In this document: piece by piece, positions 38,201 to 50,200 of the stretch
Layout: every line of letters begins with the position of its first letter
How positions within the stretch are numbered: the first letter of the stretch is position 1
DNA from: Hsuehochloa calcarea
Lineage: Eukaryota; Streptophyta; Magnoliopsida; Poales; Poaceae
Assembly (NCBI GenBank): GCA_036346395.1
Contig: CM070602.1
Location: 21,895,098-21,959,097 of the forward strand
Length of the DNA stretch: 64,000 bases
Direction of reading: 5' to 3'
The notes under the pieces: model-generated
Database searches by the model: none
What the model was told of the DNA's origin: nothing
Seen by the model: only the letters and a program-made list of their open reading frames with translations
Made by a program: the position numbers and the translations under genes

Positions 38201-41200
38201 TTCACCTGTGTGCACACAGCACTGCACAACCTCAGCATCAAATGGCAAGAGTTTTTGGGTGGGAACATACATTTCGTTTCGAACTAATGCGGTAAGTAGT
38301 CAAAGTGGAGGTCACTACGGCAATTAGTTGAAGCTCCTAAAGTGAAAAGGTTTATTTATTTCTTTAGAGTAAATTGCATTGTGGTTCCTGAACTGGAACC
38401 AAAGTTTCAATGGAGTTTCCAAACTTCTAAATTAGCTTGGTAGGTCCCTAAACTAGTCGAGTAGGTCAAACTGATCACTGACAGAATTAGTTGGCATGGA
38501 CAACAAATTTCGTTAAGAGGGATGACATGGAAACACACGCTGACATGGTATGTCCTGTCCCTGGTAAACACATGACCTGATGGGCGCATCTATAGGAACT
38601 AGAATCCACCAAAATTGACCCTAGTTGTTCAGTCCCAAACAATGATGTAACAATGATGTAACAAGTACAATGATATATTCCTATAACCCAGCAATGATGT
38701 AATCCGATAATGATGCATTCCACCAATCTAATAATGATATATTCCTATAACCCAACAATGTTGTAATCCGATAATGATGCATTCCAATAATCCAGCAATG
38801 ATATCTAACCGTCATATAATCCTATGATCCAACAATGATGTATTTATGTGATCTAACAATGAAGTAATATTCTTGTGATCCAACAAAGATATATTTCTAT
38901 GATCTAACAATGATATATTCCTAATACCTAACAATGATGTAATCCGATAATGATGCATTCCAATAATCTAATGGTCTAAGTCCAAAGAAATAGCAACAAA
39001 CAATCTTAGATCATGCCAAGGGAAAATGCATGAACCCCAACAACTTACGAAACACATTTGCAAACTTAGATCATACCACAAGGAGTAAGTACATGGACTT
39101 CAATCATTTGCAAAACACATTTGCAAAGTACAATCACATGCTACAAGGATTAAATGCATGAGCCTTGACTATTTGCAAAACACATTTGCAAATAATAGCA
39201 TCATGCCACGGTGAGCTAGAGCAAGCGAGATTGAGCTATCAACATATGATGAGACTCAAGCTACTAGACAAAACCCCTCTTAATAGTACAACAAACCTAT
39301 ACTACCAATCCGGTCTTCCAAACAAACACCTAGACCGGTAAAAGACTATGAATACATCTTTAGCCCTAGCTAGTCATGCATTTGCCTTAAGTATCTTCTT
39401 GAAGCTTGATGACACATCTTCACCTCAAGTCTGGGTCATCGTCTTGATATGCATCAACCCATGATGCATCCTTTACTCGACCTCCACCAACACATGATGG
39501 GTCTGCTCTTGACTTGATGATCAACTCATAACTATCTCCTCTTCGAGATCTTGATATGCATCAACACACGATGCATCCTCTTCTTGAAACTTGACTTGAT
39601 GACAATAAATTCATAATGCAATCCAAAGTCTTCATCACCCTGGAACATAACCTATTCATGTAACTCATGGAAAATGTTAGTCCCATAATGATTAACATTA
39701 ATTACCAAGATATATCTGCAATAAATGCTTGTGAACAAGTTATTACTGACAGGTGCGGTACTACCGCCGTTGATCATGCGGTAGTTCTGCTCTCCGGTAC
39801 TTCCGATCACATAGTGTTGAGAGATACTTCTGGTCTGGCTTCTAGTGTTAAAGTTTCTCTTGGTGCCAAGAAGGCTTGTTTCTCCAAGGGGTATTGCTTG
39901 ACAAAGTACCCTTCCTTGCCACAATGGTTGCAAACTTTATACTGAATCACCTTCCTCTTAGAACACTTGGTGAAATTGTGATCGACCCTGTCACGATTAA
40001 CACAGTGGATATGTTGTTCTGGTTTACCCTTTTGAGGACATATGTAGGCGAAGTGTCCTTGTTCACCATATGTGTAGCATATGACGTACTTCCATGGATG
40101 GTGACTTTCGGGAAGAAAATGGCTCATGCTATTATAATGAGATACTTCTGGTGGCTTGATCTTTGGTAACTCGTCATAGGGACACTATTGATGTGTTGTA
40201 GGAGCAGTGGCTAAGGAAATGTTGTTGTTCATCTGTTGCATTACCAGTTGCATGAGTTGAGTCTGGATGACGAGAAACTGATTCAGATTTTGAAGTGTTG
40301 CTGCAGATAGTTGCTGGTTACCTTCGGCACGGACATTGACACTGGTATTGGTGTTGAGACCAACTGCACGGACATTGACACTGGTATTGGTGTTGAGACC
40401 AACTTTGGCATTGGATGCCTCACCTTCACTACTGCGGTTGATGTTGCTGACCATCTGAAGTGATAATCGGGCTTAGCAAAAGAAAATAGGGAATAGCAGA
40501 GACGAGGGAAACAAGGGAGCTTGTAATAACACACAAGATCCAAATACTTTACATAAAATCAAATTACTTTTTGCAACTGAAATAACTCAAAGAAAAAGAA
40601 AATCGTCTACTCGATCGAAACTCTTAAGCTGGCGAAACGACCCAATACATAGAATGAGCCTTGACAAACTTAGACTATATGGATTATCTAACTCGTATCT
40701 TCTGTTCACGGTCTTTGATGAATCTTGACTGTTATTCTTGGATGGTAGAGATGACCGACAACTTTACCATGCTCTCTTGATGGCTCCATTTCTGGTGGTC
40801 TTGACATAATGGTACAAATCGTGTTGACGATCTCTAGAAGTTTTTAAAGAAAAGAAGATCCATTTAACATTGTAAAATGGTGAAGGAAAAAACTAGATAA
40901 AAAAGAATTCCGTGAAAAAGGTAAGGATAGAAAGATGAGACAAGATAAGGATAGCACAATATTATTTTTCTTTTTATAAAATAAATTTCGAAGTTTTCCT
41001 ACTAGCGGTCATTCTAACTAGGTCACGTCCTACAGTCGATATGACTCTGATACTAACTCTGTCGGGACCCGGATTTTCGAATCCGGAACCCTCTGTATAT
41101 ATCTGCATTAGTCCCAGGATCAGTGGTTAGTGCACACAGTTACATCATTGAATATTAACACATATCTTGCAAACGTTAAACTATTGTATAATATTAAACA

Positions 41201-44200
41201 AAGAGTAATGACTTTATAGTCGAAGCTTCCAATTATCGCTCTTTCAGGCTAAACAACTCAAATAAACTGCAGCGGAAGAAGATAACTCAAGTGATAGCCC
41301 ATCCATATGCTCACAACAATCGACGGGGGGGCTCACGACCTAGTACTCTGGTGTCCATTGTAGCCATACACGTAGAAGTTGTAATCCTCTTCGGCAACTT
41401 TGAAGGCTTCTGAGATTTATTTAGAGTGTAGCATGTCAGTACATAAAGTGCCATGCAAGTCTTGGGAAAAATACATATGCATAGCTTTAACAAATGAAAC
41501 TTATATGGTTCTTTTGTACAAAGCAATATTTTAAGTTTCAACAGTTTCCATAAAGCACATTTGACCAAAAGTAGTTTCAATAATTAAACTAATTATATCA
41601 CTAGTGAAGGTTCTAGCTACCAACCACTAGTATCAAGGCTCTAGCTGCCAAGGTTCAAAGGATAGGGCTTTAGCTGCCCAACTGGCTCTAGCTTCTAGAA
41701 AAACTACCCGAGAGTCCTAACTGCTCCCGGGTTCCCAAAATTTACTCTTTTAAAATCAAAATCTACCATGTGAAAACTCACATTGCCTGCCTTTGACCGT
41801 GGGCACAGCTATTCGAATAGTTTTACATTCTACAGAGGTTGTACAGATTTACCCACACGAGATAACCAACTTATAATGTTGGCCATGACACGCTTCCTTG
41901 GGTGTGTGACTAAACGATTATCTCAAAGCCCTTTACAATACCACGCTACACCAACCCGCCCGATGATCTTAACCCTAAGTTATGGACGTCATTTACCATC
42001 GACCCGAAGCCCACCGTTATTGGGGATAGCCTGCTCGGACATAGATGTTAGTTACTATCGCCCGAAGCAAGCCCCGACAGACATGAACGTTAATTACCAT
42101 CGTCTGCACAATCCCAAAAAGGTACACATATCAACTACAACCTACAGGCGTAATGCTAGAACATGATAAATTAGTTGGCCAGGTCCTTCCCATTTAGGAC
42201 ATGTGGTTGTACGGTATTGCTCAGTTTGGATAGTCACAAACGTCAGTACTTAATATGACTTAGGCGAAACTTAACACATTACAAGGTCTTGTGCTATAGC
42301 CGCACCCGCCCGAACTTACCATCCACCTAAGTCTAAACAAATTTTCACCATGTTATTTTATTTTATAAATCAACGGCACTACCTATTGTCATACATTTCT
42401 CAATCTGATTTGCATAAACAGTTTTAATAATTCCCACCCCTATGATAATAAATAGATATAGCTTGTCTAAATTGTTCTACCGTTTTATATTAAACCATCA
42501 ATAATGTATTTATATAATCTAACAATAGTGTATCTCTATAATCCAACAATGCTATATTCATGTAATCCAACAATGATATATTCGTATAATCCAACAAAGA
42601 TATATTACTATGATCTAACAATGAAGTAATCCGATAATGATGTATTCTAATAATCCAACAATGATATATTGTATAGTCCAGCAATGATATATTCTGATAA
42701 TCCAACAAAGATATATTACTATGATCTAACAATGATATATTCCTATAACCCAACAATGATGTAATCCGATAATGATGCATTCTAATAATCCAACAATGAT
42801 ATATTTCTATAATCCAACCATGATATAATCCTTGATTCAACAATGTTGTATTTCTGTGATCTAACAATGAAGTAGTATTCCTATAATCCAACAAAGATAT
42901 ATTCCTATGATCTAACAAATGATATATTCCTATTACCCAACAGTGATGTAATCCGATAATGATGTAGTCCAATAATCCAACAATGATATATTTGTATAAT
43001 CCAATAAAGATATATTTCTTTGATCCAACAATAATGTAACCCGATAATGATGTATTCCAATAATCCAACAATGATATATTTGTATAATCAAACAAAGATA
43101 TATTTCTATGATTCAACAATGATGTAATCTGATAATGATGTTTTCCAATAATCTAACAATGATATATTTCTATAATTCAATTATTTACACAAAGTTTATG
43201 CATTCTACATGATTCAACCAATTCACCAAAAAATATCATAATGAATTGTTATGAAAATCCATCGTTTTGTTCTTTTAATCGCCACCTTTATTGGATCAAT
43301 TTCATAGTACTAATTTTCCAACAATCACTTACTACAATCAATTTAATTCAACTAAAATTTGGTTTAGATCCAATCTCTTCTTTCGATCCTAGATAATCAA
43401 GTCAGTAATTCAACTACAGCCTGGGCGCGCAGTGGAGGTGGCGGGGATGGTGGAGGGCTGCTCAGGGAGGCTGGAGTGGCTCCAAGGATGCGGCGCGGTG
43501 GTGGCTGGTGATAGAAAAAGAATGGCTGCGGTGGCGGCACTCCACCGCGATGGTTCGGCCAAATCGAGGTGAGGGATGAGTGGAGAATTACTGGGAACAC
43601 GTTGTGATGCGGTCCAATCGGCAAAAAACTCACTGGAGGGGATCTAGCGACGGGGGAGAGTTCGGCCTAGAGGAAGAAATGGCGAAATCCGGCGATGAAC
43701 TGCAACCAAAATTGAAATTGATTGAGGAGAAACGATCACGGGCCTCGGGAACACGACGTGATGTGGTTTGGGGTTCAAAACTCTCACCGGAGCTTCGAGA
43801 GCACGAAGTGGAGTGGCGGCTGGCACTCGGGAAGACGAGGATTCCAGCGGGGATGAAGCTCCAAAGGCTTTGGGAGTAGCAGGGGTGTGAAAGGGATGGA
43901 CAAGGGTCACGGTGTGCAATTTATAAACTCGGGTGAGGAGTGGAGCGACGGGAACGCAAACGGAATTCACTACTGTGGTTTCGGTCGGCATTAACTGGCG
44001 ACGAAAAACGACCGTCGTGATGGCGCGCGATGATGGGAAACGGTCGAGGTGTGGGGAGAGGAATGGGACGGCCGTAACGGCACGAACAGTGCTGCTGAAA
44101 CGGTTGCGGGCGGCGCGGGGGAACGTGGGGTGCATGGCCGTGCATGGCACAGCACGGGCGCGGCGTAGGCGTCGGCTCGGCTCAAAGCCGGCAAGCAATA

Positions 44201-47200
44201 GAGCGCCAGCGCGACGCGGCAAGTCGCGGCGTGGCCAAGGCACAGGCAGGCGCGGTCACGGTCAGGTTCGAGGGCAACGTGTCAAGGCACTAGCGGCCAG
44301 AGGAGCTGTCGGGCAAAACAAAGCAAGCAACAGAGGAAAAGGACAAGAAAAGAAAGTGGACAAAGGTAAAGGGAAAAGAAAAGGTGTAAAGCCCAAGAAT
44401 AAAAATTGAAATGAAATTATGAGATTTATATTTCGGAGAAAATTCCAACAGAAATTTGAATTTGAATTTCGGCTGAGGTTTGAATTTAAGGAGAGATGGA
44501 TTCAAAATGAGAATTTGAATTCTAAATTTGGCCGAGAAATGATTTGATTTTGGAATTTAATTTGAGATTTGAATTTCGGATCTGGAATTTAAATGAATGC
44601 AAAAACTCCAAAAGAATACCAACACTTTGAATTAATTAATTTGAAATAAATTTTTGAAAAGAGCAAATTTTGGGATGTTAGAACATCAGTAACTTCAAGT
44701 TACATGCTGTTGGAACTATTTGATTAACAGTGAAGTTTAGGGATTTTGCAAGCTAGTTATGATCTCGAAGCTTTGGTGTAAGTTTAGGGACCTGCAGTGA
44801 AATTTACTTATTTCTTTGTGTATGCAATTGCAACTTGCTAACTATTTTGTATTGACTTTTCAGTGCTTTGGTAGGCCTCTTTTTCCCAGCAGTCACTGGA
44901 ATCATGGCTGGCTCAAATCGATCTGCTTCACTTAAAGATACACAACGTTCAATACCAATTGGAACGTTATCTGCAACTCTTACAACAACTGCTATGTACC
45001 TGTTTTCTGTGCTTCTTTTTGGAGCCTTGGCCTCAAGGGAAGAGCTTCTAACTGACAGGTGTGTGCTTTTTAATGCTGCTTGTTGTCAGTGCTCTCACTT
45101 TACAATTGTGGATAATGCGTTCTCTAGGGTTTAAAAATTTTGATATATTTGACTTCTGAATTTATGACCCCACCAGGGCATGCAGGGGTAGAACTAGAAA
45201 TTTTTTGACTGGTCACCACTTCACCATGCATATAACAACATATGAAATTTTCAACCAACATTGCGCTAAATAGTAACGTGTCCCGCTATTTTTAACATCA
45301 ATGACAAATTCAACATAACCGATGGCAATGTACAATGATAAAGAAGTAGCGATCAATATGCTTACCAAAATGAAGGAAGTTAGGAACTAAAGACGAAACC
45401 ACAAACAAAAGATGGTCGTATTGGCAAAATACTTCACCCAACCTTAATGGCCTAAAAAAGAAGAAAACAAAATGTCTTAAATTCTCAAGTAAAATATAGT
45501 AGAATGATTAAATGAAAGTAGTTAAGTACTTAAGTAAATATACATTTTAGTATTTACGTTCTTTCATGTTCATGAAGCGATGAACCACAACATCATTAGT
45601 AACTTTCTTCATTTCTTGTTCCTCAATATAATAAATAAGGCTATCACTCATGAAGTCATCATTGATGCGATTGCACAAATATGTTTTCACAATTTTCATG
45701 GCTGAAAATCACCTCTCAACTGTAGCAGTTGCAACAGTCAATACTAGTACTAGCTTTAAAAGTTGATAAACAAAATGATAACAAAGATGCTTCCTTGTCT
45801 CCACCATTTTTTGAGAAAGCTCACCAATAGTGTGTATGTTGGAGAATCTATCATTTGCTCGCACATCGGCTATCTGGCGCTTTTCTCTTCAAAAACTTTT
45901 CCATAAATTTACCAACATTTTCTCGATTATTTGCAACCTCAATTAGATGCTATCAATTGCCATGTTCAACAACAAGAACAATAAAGTACAAGCATCAAAC
46001 ATAGGTGCTGACAGAGTGACATGTGCTTTTACTTGACTTTGTAGTCAATGATGAGCGGTTGAGCACACGGTCGGTATTCCAATTTCCAATTTCGGAAACC
46101 CCAATTTAAACCCCCAAATTATAACCCTAACATTTGATGAAAAAAAAACAGCAATCATCAGGTAGAAAATACCCCATCTTGTAAGAAATCGGAAGAATTG
46201 AGAGGAAATTAAAAGTTAGAACAACTGAACAAAGAAGAAAGAAGCAATACCTAACAAAGAACTCGGAAGAATGAGGGGAAATCGGAAGAATTGTGGGGAA
46301 ATCCGATGAAGGAACGAGGGCATCGAGGTGGCGCCGTGGCCATGGTTATTAAGGCGTCCTTAAGGCGACGCGGGGAGGCCGGGATGCGGGGAGAAGGCCA
46401 GGACCGCCGGGTCAAGGCTTCGTGTCGGGCGACTCGGGCCGTCGGTGAGAAGACAGAAGAACAACAGAGAAGGTGTTGTGGAAGATCTGGGCCTCAGCTC
46501 CTAGTTGTCCGTGGCGCAGTGGAAGAGGAGGAGCAAGGAGGAGGTTGTGTTGCGGGAAAGGAGCAACAGGGAGGATGCAGCGGGTGAGAGGAATTGGGAT
46601 GATGCCACAGGAGGCGACGTGGTGGGAGCTTGAAGGCGGCTGCTGCTTGGGAGCCTTAGGGAGTTAGTGCAGATTGAGCTCTTAGTAGTGTGAGGGAGAG
46701 GTATGGGCTAGGTTGGGACGGCCCAAATCTGCTCTTTTTATTTTTATTTCTTGTTATGTTATTGAGCTAAGATCTTCTGTGGCTATCTGTTGGATTCCTA
46801 CATTGCCTGCATATGTGCTCGCCTTAGGATGTGTGTAAGGCATTGCCTTGCCTCGTGCCTTACCGCGAGAGCCATGGGGGCACGGTCGATGGGTGGACGG
46901 GGGTGCTGCACTGGAGTTTGGAGTCTGTAGTCTGGTCTCTGGATGGACACACGGGGGTCGGTGGGGGCATAGGCTGAGTTAGCGTCGCCACGTGGTCCGT
47001 GCGCCTGCTCGCTGCGACACACGCGCCGTTGCAGTGCCCACCTAGTCGTTGGGCTACATGTCGCGTGGTGGTTGGGGGGTGCATGTGTGGTGGGCTTGGG
47101 GGGTGCACATGCGGTATGTAGAGGCTAATTCCCACTAAATGTTTTTGGACCCGGTGTCCTGGGACACCGGGTGGGCCTCTTGGGCCCCATCCCTGAGGGC

Positions 47201-50200
47201 ATGATCATATGTCCTAGTGGTTGCATACATTCACTCGATCCTACTGGATTTCATGGATAACGACAAAATGTTTTTGGCATTATGGACTTATGGTGTAATT
47301 GTCGATTTTTTATTTAATCATTTTTTAATAATATTTTAAAGTTAACCCATCGCCAACTTTATTGTCAATTCTAGCCTTTTTGGTCACGCTGGCGTGGCCA
47401 AAACATTTGATCATGCCATTAGCCTAGGCATGGCAAAACCTACCACACAAACTCTCGTCGCGCGCCATGCCAGCGTGGAGAGCTTGTGTGGCTGTTGTTA
47501 CGCCCGCACTCATGGCGTGACAAGTCTGTCTTGTCACGCCAACTAGCATGACGTGACAGTGCTGGCCTTTTTTTGAAGGTGTTCCCAAACGAAGAATTCT
47601 TACGTTTGTTGCATAAGATATATAGACCATTTGGCACGAAAGATAAAATTTTAATACACAAGTTCACTCATGGCGTAACAAGCCTACCTTGTGACTTGTT
47701 ACGCCAACTCTCATGGTGTGACAGTGCCGGTCTTTATTTGAAGGTGTTCCCAGACGAAGAAATGTTACGTTTGTTGCATAAGATATGTGGACCATTCGAC
47801 ACGAAAGATGAAATTTTAATGCACAAGTTCACTCATGGTGTGATAAGTTTGCCTTGTGACGCCAACTCTTGTAGCGTGACAGTGCTGACCTTTATTTGAA
47901 GGTGTTCGCAAGCGAAGAAATCTTATGTTTGTTGCATAAGATATATGGACCATTTGGCACGAAAGATGAAATTTTAATACACAAGTTCACTGTCATATAC
48001 ATTGTTCTTAGCATTTGATTTTCCACGGATGTCTGTTCCAAAAATTTTAAACCTGATTTGAGATAGCAAGAATTAAACGATGCTAAGTGAATGCAAAATC
48101 CTAGGCTGTAGATCTTATTTTGAACCTACGATGTTGTTAGTTTGAATGAACAGATGGAGGATTGGGCAATCACATTCCATCCTATTGCAATGATAGGTGA
48201 TACTCGTCGTCACTTGGGGGGTCGAAGACCATTTAGTGCCTACTTCCTGAACACACCTTTTGGACCTTTATTTTTATGTTGTTCCATGCCTTGCTACACT
48301 AAGAATTGAATGCCAAAAGAGAACGAGATTTAAAGTCGGTTTTACAACGCAGTGCAAATTGAAATAGATTTTATAATAAAGTTGCAAATTACATGGTGCG
48401 TAGGGTTTGGTTACATGCATAAGGAACGACATCATGCACGATGTAATAAACCAAAATACTCCTACGATACATGTGCACCTTTTTGGAATGTAAATAAAGT
48501 CAATTGAAACAAAAGATCATTAGTTTCGGCGTTCCATCGCTCCCTTCCCCTTGTCTCCTTACTGTTCGTGGCGGCGGCGGCGAGTCTCGAAGTCATCCAT
48601 GTCCTGCGAGACGAGCTGGACAGTCAAATCTACCTTTTTCGTGAAGTTTTAATCAGCACACGTCAGCGAAGTTTTACATTCCAAAGAACATACAAGATAA
48701 GTCTTTTTTGGGGAGCACAAGGCAATCAATCTTTATCCCAATTCTAATAAACAGGGAAGACACAGCGACATGCAAGAAACGATTTTAACAACAGGTGTTG
48801 GGGTAGCAGCCAGACCTAGGCGCGAGGCGGCCGACGGAGAAGCGGGGGGAGGCGGGGGTGAACGCGGAACCCTCTGGGGGGTGGTCCGGGAGGGCATGGA
48901 ACCCTCCGGGGAGGAGTAGGCGTAGGGAGCCGTCCATCGCAGCGAGCAGCTCGGCGCAGGGAGGACGACGTGGAGGAGGCCGGTGTAGAGGGCCGGCGGA
49001 AGGTGATGACAGGGCCTACGGGAGGTGCTGCGGCGGGGAGGAGAGAGGACAATTGGGAGGAAGAGAAGATTTGGGAAAAAATGAAAAACTGGGTGCCCTG
49101 GCGGCACCTAAGTCACCGCTATCACGCCAACTCGTGGCGTGACAAGCCTGCCTCTACGCTGCCAAGGCGTGCGCGCCACGCCGGGGACAATGCGGGCGTG
49201 ACAGCGGCGTGACCCTCCATGCTGGCAAGGCGTGTGTGCGAGGGCTTGCGTGGCACGTTTTGCCACGCCAGGGAATGGCATGACAGCATGTGTTGGCCAC
49301 GCCGCGTGTCATGGCGTGACCAAAGGAGTTAGATTTGAAAATTAAGTTAGCAAGGGGTAACTTTTAAATATTATTAAAAAAGGATTAAATAATTAAATTT
49401 TTTTATGTAATTGTCCTATCAGTAGATACATTGATTCAAGTCTTTGCTTGCAGCCATCACTGCTACAGCTATTCTGCTGGTTGAATTAGGCACATATAGT
49501 CTTTCTTGTTAGTGTGTCTGTCCTGTATGGTTACTCTTACAGGACGTCCTGTTTGAGGGTACATACTCCATGCTTTTATAATCAGCACAATTTACCTGTC
49601 TTGTTTTCATCTGGAGCTAACATAAAGAAGTGGCAGCATATTGGCTTATGACTAATCTAATTTATAGGGTCAATAATCATATTCTGTATAACCTAACAGG
49701 TTTTGAATCTATTTTTCTTTGTTCATTCTGTTATTAAATAAATACATTCTGACAGCATGACTGTAGTCTACTTGTTAATTTTGGCCTAGAACCATAAGCA
49801 GTTACATTACTTCTGATTTCTTGTGTGGTCAGCTCATAAATATCCTTAACACTTGCAGGCTTCTTACTGCTACAGTGGCATGGCCTGCTCCAGCAGTGAT
49901 TTACATTGGCATTATTCTGTCCACCTTAGGTGCAGCACTGCAGAGTTTGACAGGGGCTCCAAGGTTACTTGCAGCAATAGCAAATGATGACATTCTTCCA
50001 GTTCTTAATTACTTTAAGGTTTCTGAAGGGTCTGAACCTCACTTGGCCACTTTGTTCACAGCATTCATCTGTATTTGCTGTGTGGTTATTGGGAACATGG
50101 ATTTAGTTACACCTACTATCACAATGTTTTTCCTTCTGTGCTATGCTGGTGTGAACCTGTCATGCTTTCTGCTTGACCTCCTTGATGCTCCTAGTTGGCG

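Larger units (their letters stand above)
38366..44808. mobile_element. Probable Mutator-like element in CCC1 intron 9, split by later insertions
   Basis: The 9-bp sequence TATTTCTTT occurs at 38357-38365 and again at 44809-44817. Inside these, the left end AGAGTAAATTGCATTG and the complement of the right end AGTAAATTTCACTG are related, and both continue into (G)GTYCCT(A/G)AACT. A 9-bp duplication with inverted ends fits a MULE. Only about 260 bp on the left and 126 bp on the right belong to it; the middle (about 38630-44682) is foreign minisatellite, copia LTR and gypsy DNA. The duplication is AT-rich, so chance agreement is not excluded. Confidence 0.5.
45183..47195. mobile_element. Decayed hAT transposon in CCC1 intron 10
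   Basis: A 2013 bp element with a perfect 8-bp duplication AGGGCATG (45175-45182, 47196-47203). The left end CAGGGGTAGAACTAG is the plant hAT terminus type (CAGGGGCGGAGCTAG); the right end complement begins CAGGGATGGGGCC. The - strand near the left end encodes a hAT dimerisation remnant. GC-rich non-coding DNA fills 46290-47100. A 24-nt hairpin lies near the right end (47149-47172). Confidence 0.8.

Noticed and set aside
42490..43119. 209-aa - strand frame rich in LLDYRNIS-like units
   Set aside because: It exactly covers minisatellite array 2; the frame follows from the repeat unit, with no start context or relative.
38637..43177. CRISPR-like or regulated repeat array
   Set aside because: Units are degenerate and contiguous without unique spacers, in a plant nuclear gene intron; this is minisatellite DNA.
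43397..44409. Overlapping long frames on both strands (158-199 aa, Arg/Pro/Ala-rich)
   Set aside because: They sit in the GC-rich leader part of LTR-C; both strands are open because of base composition, and no domain is recognisable.
46291..46667. 98-aa and 64-aa + strand frames
   Set aside because: Inside the hAT element, Gly/Arg-rich low complexity; not a transposase and no other family recognised.
48733..49142. GC-rich frames on both strands (78-124 aa)
   Set aside because: Low-complexity Arg/Pro/Ala translations in the GC-rich block of a DNA transposon; no protein family recognised.
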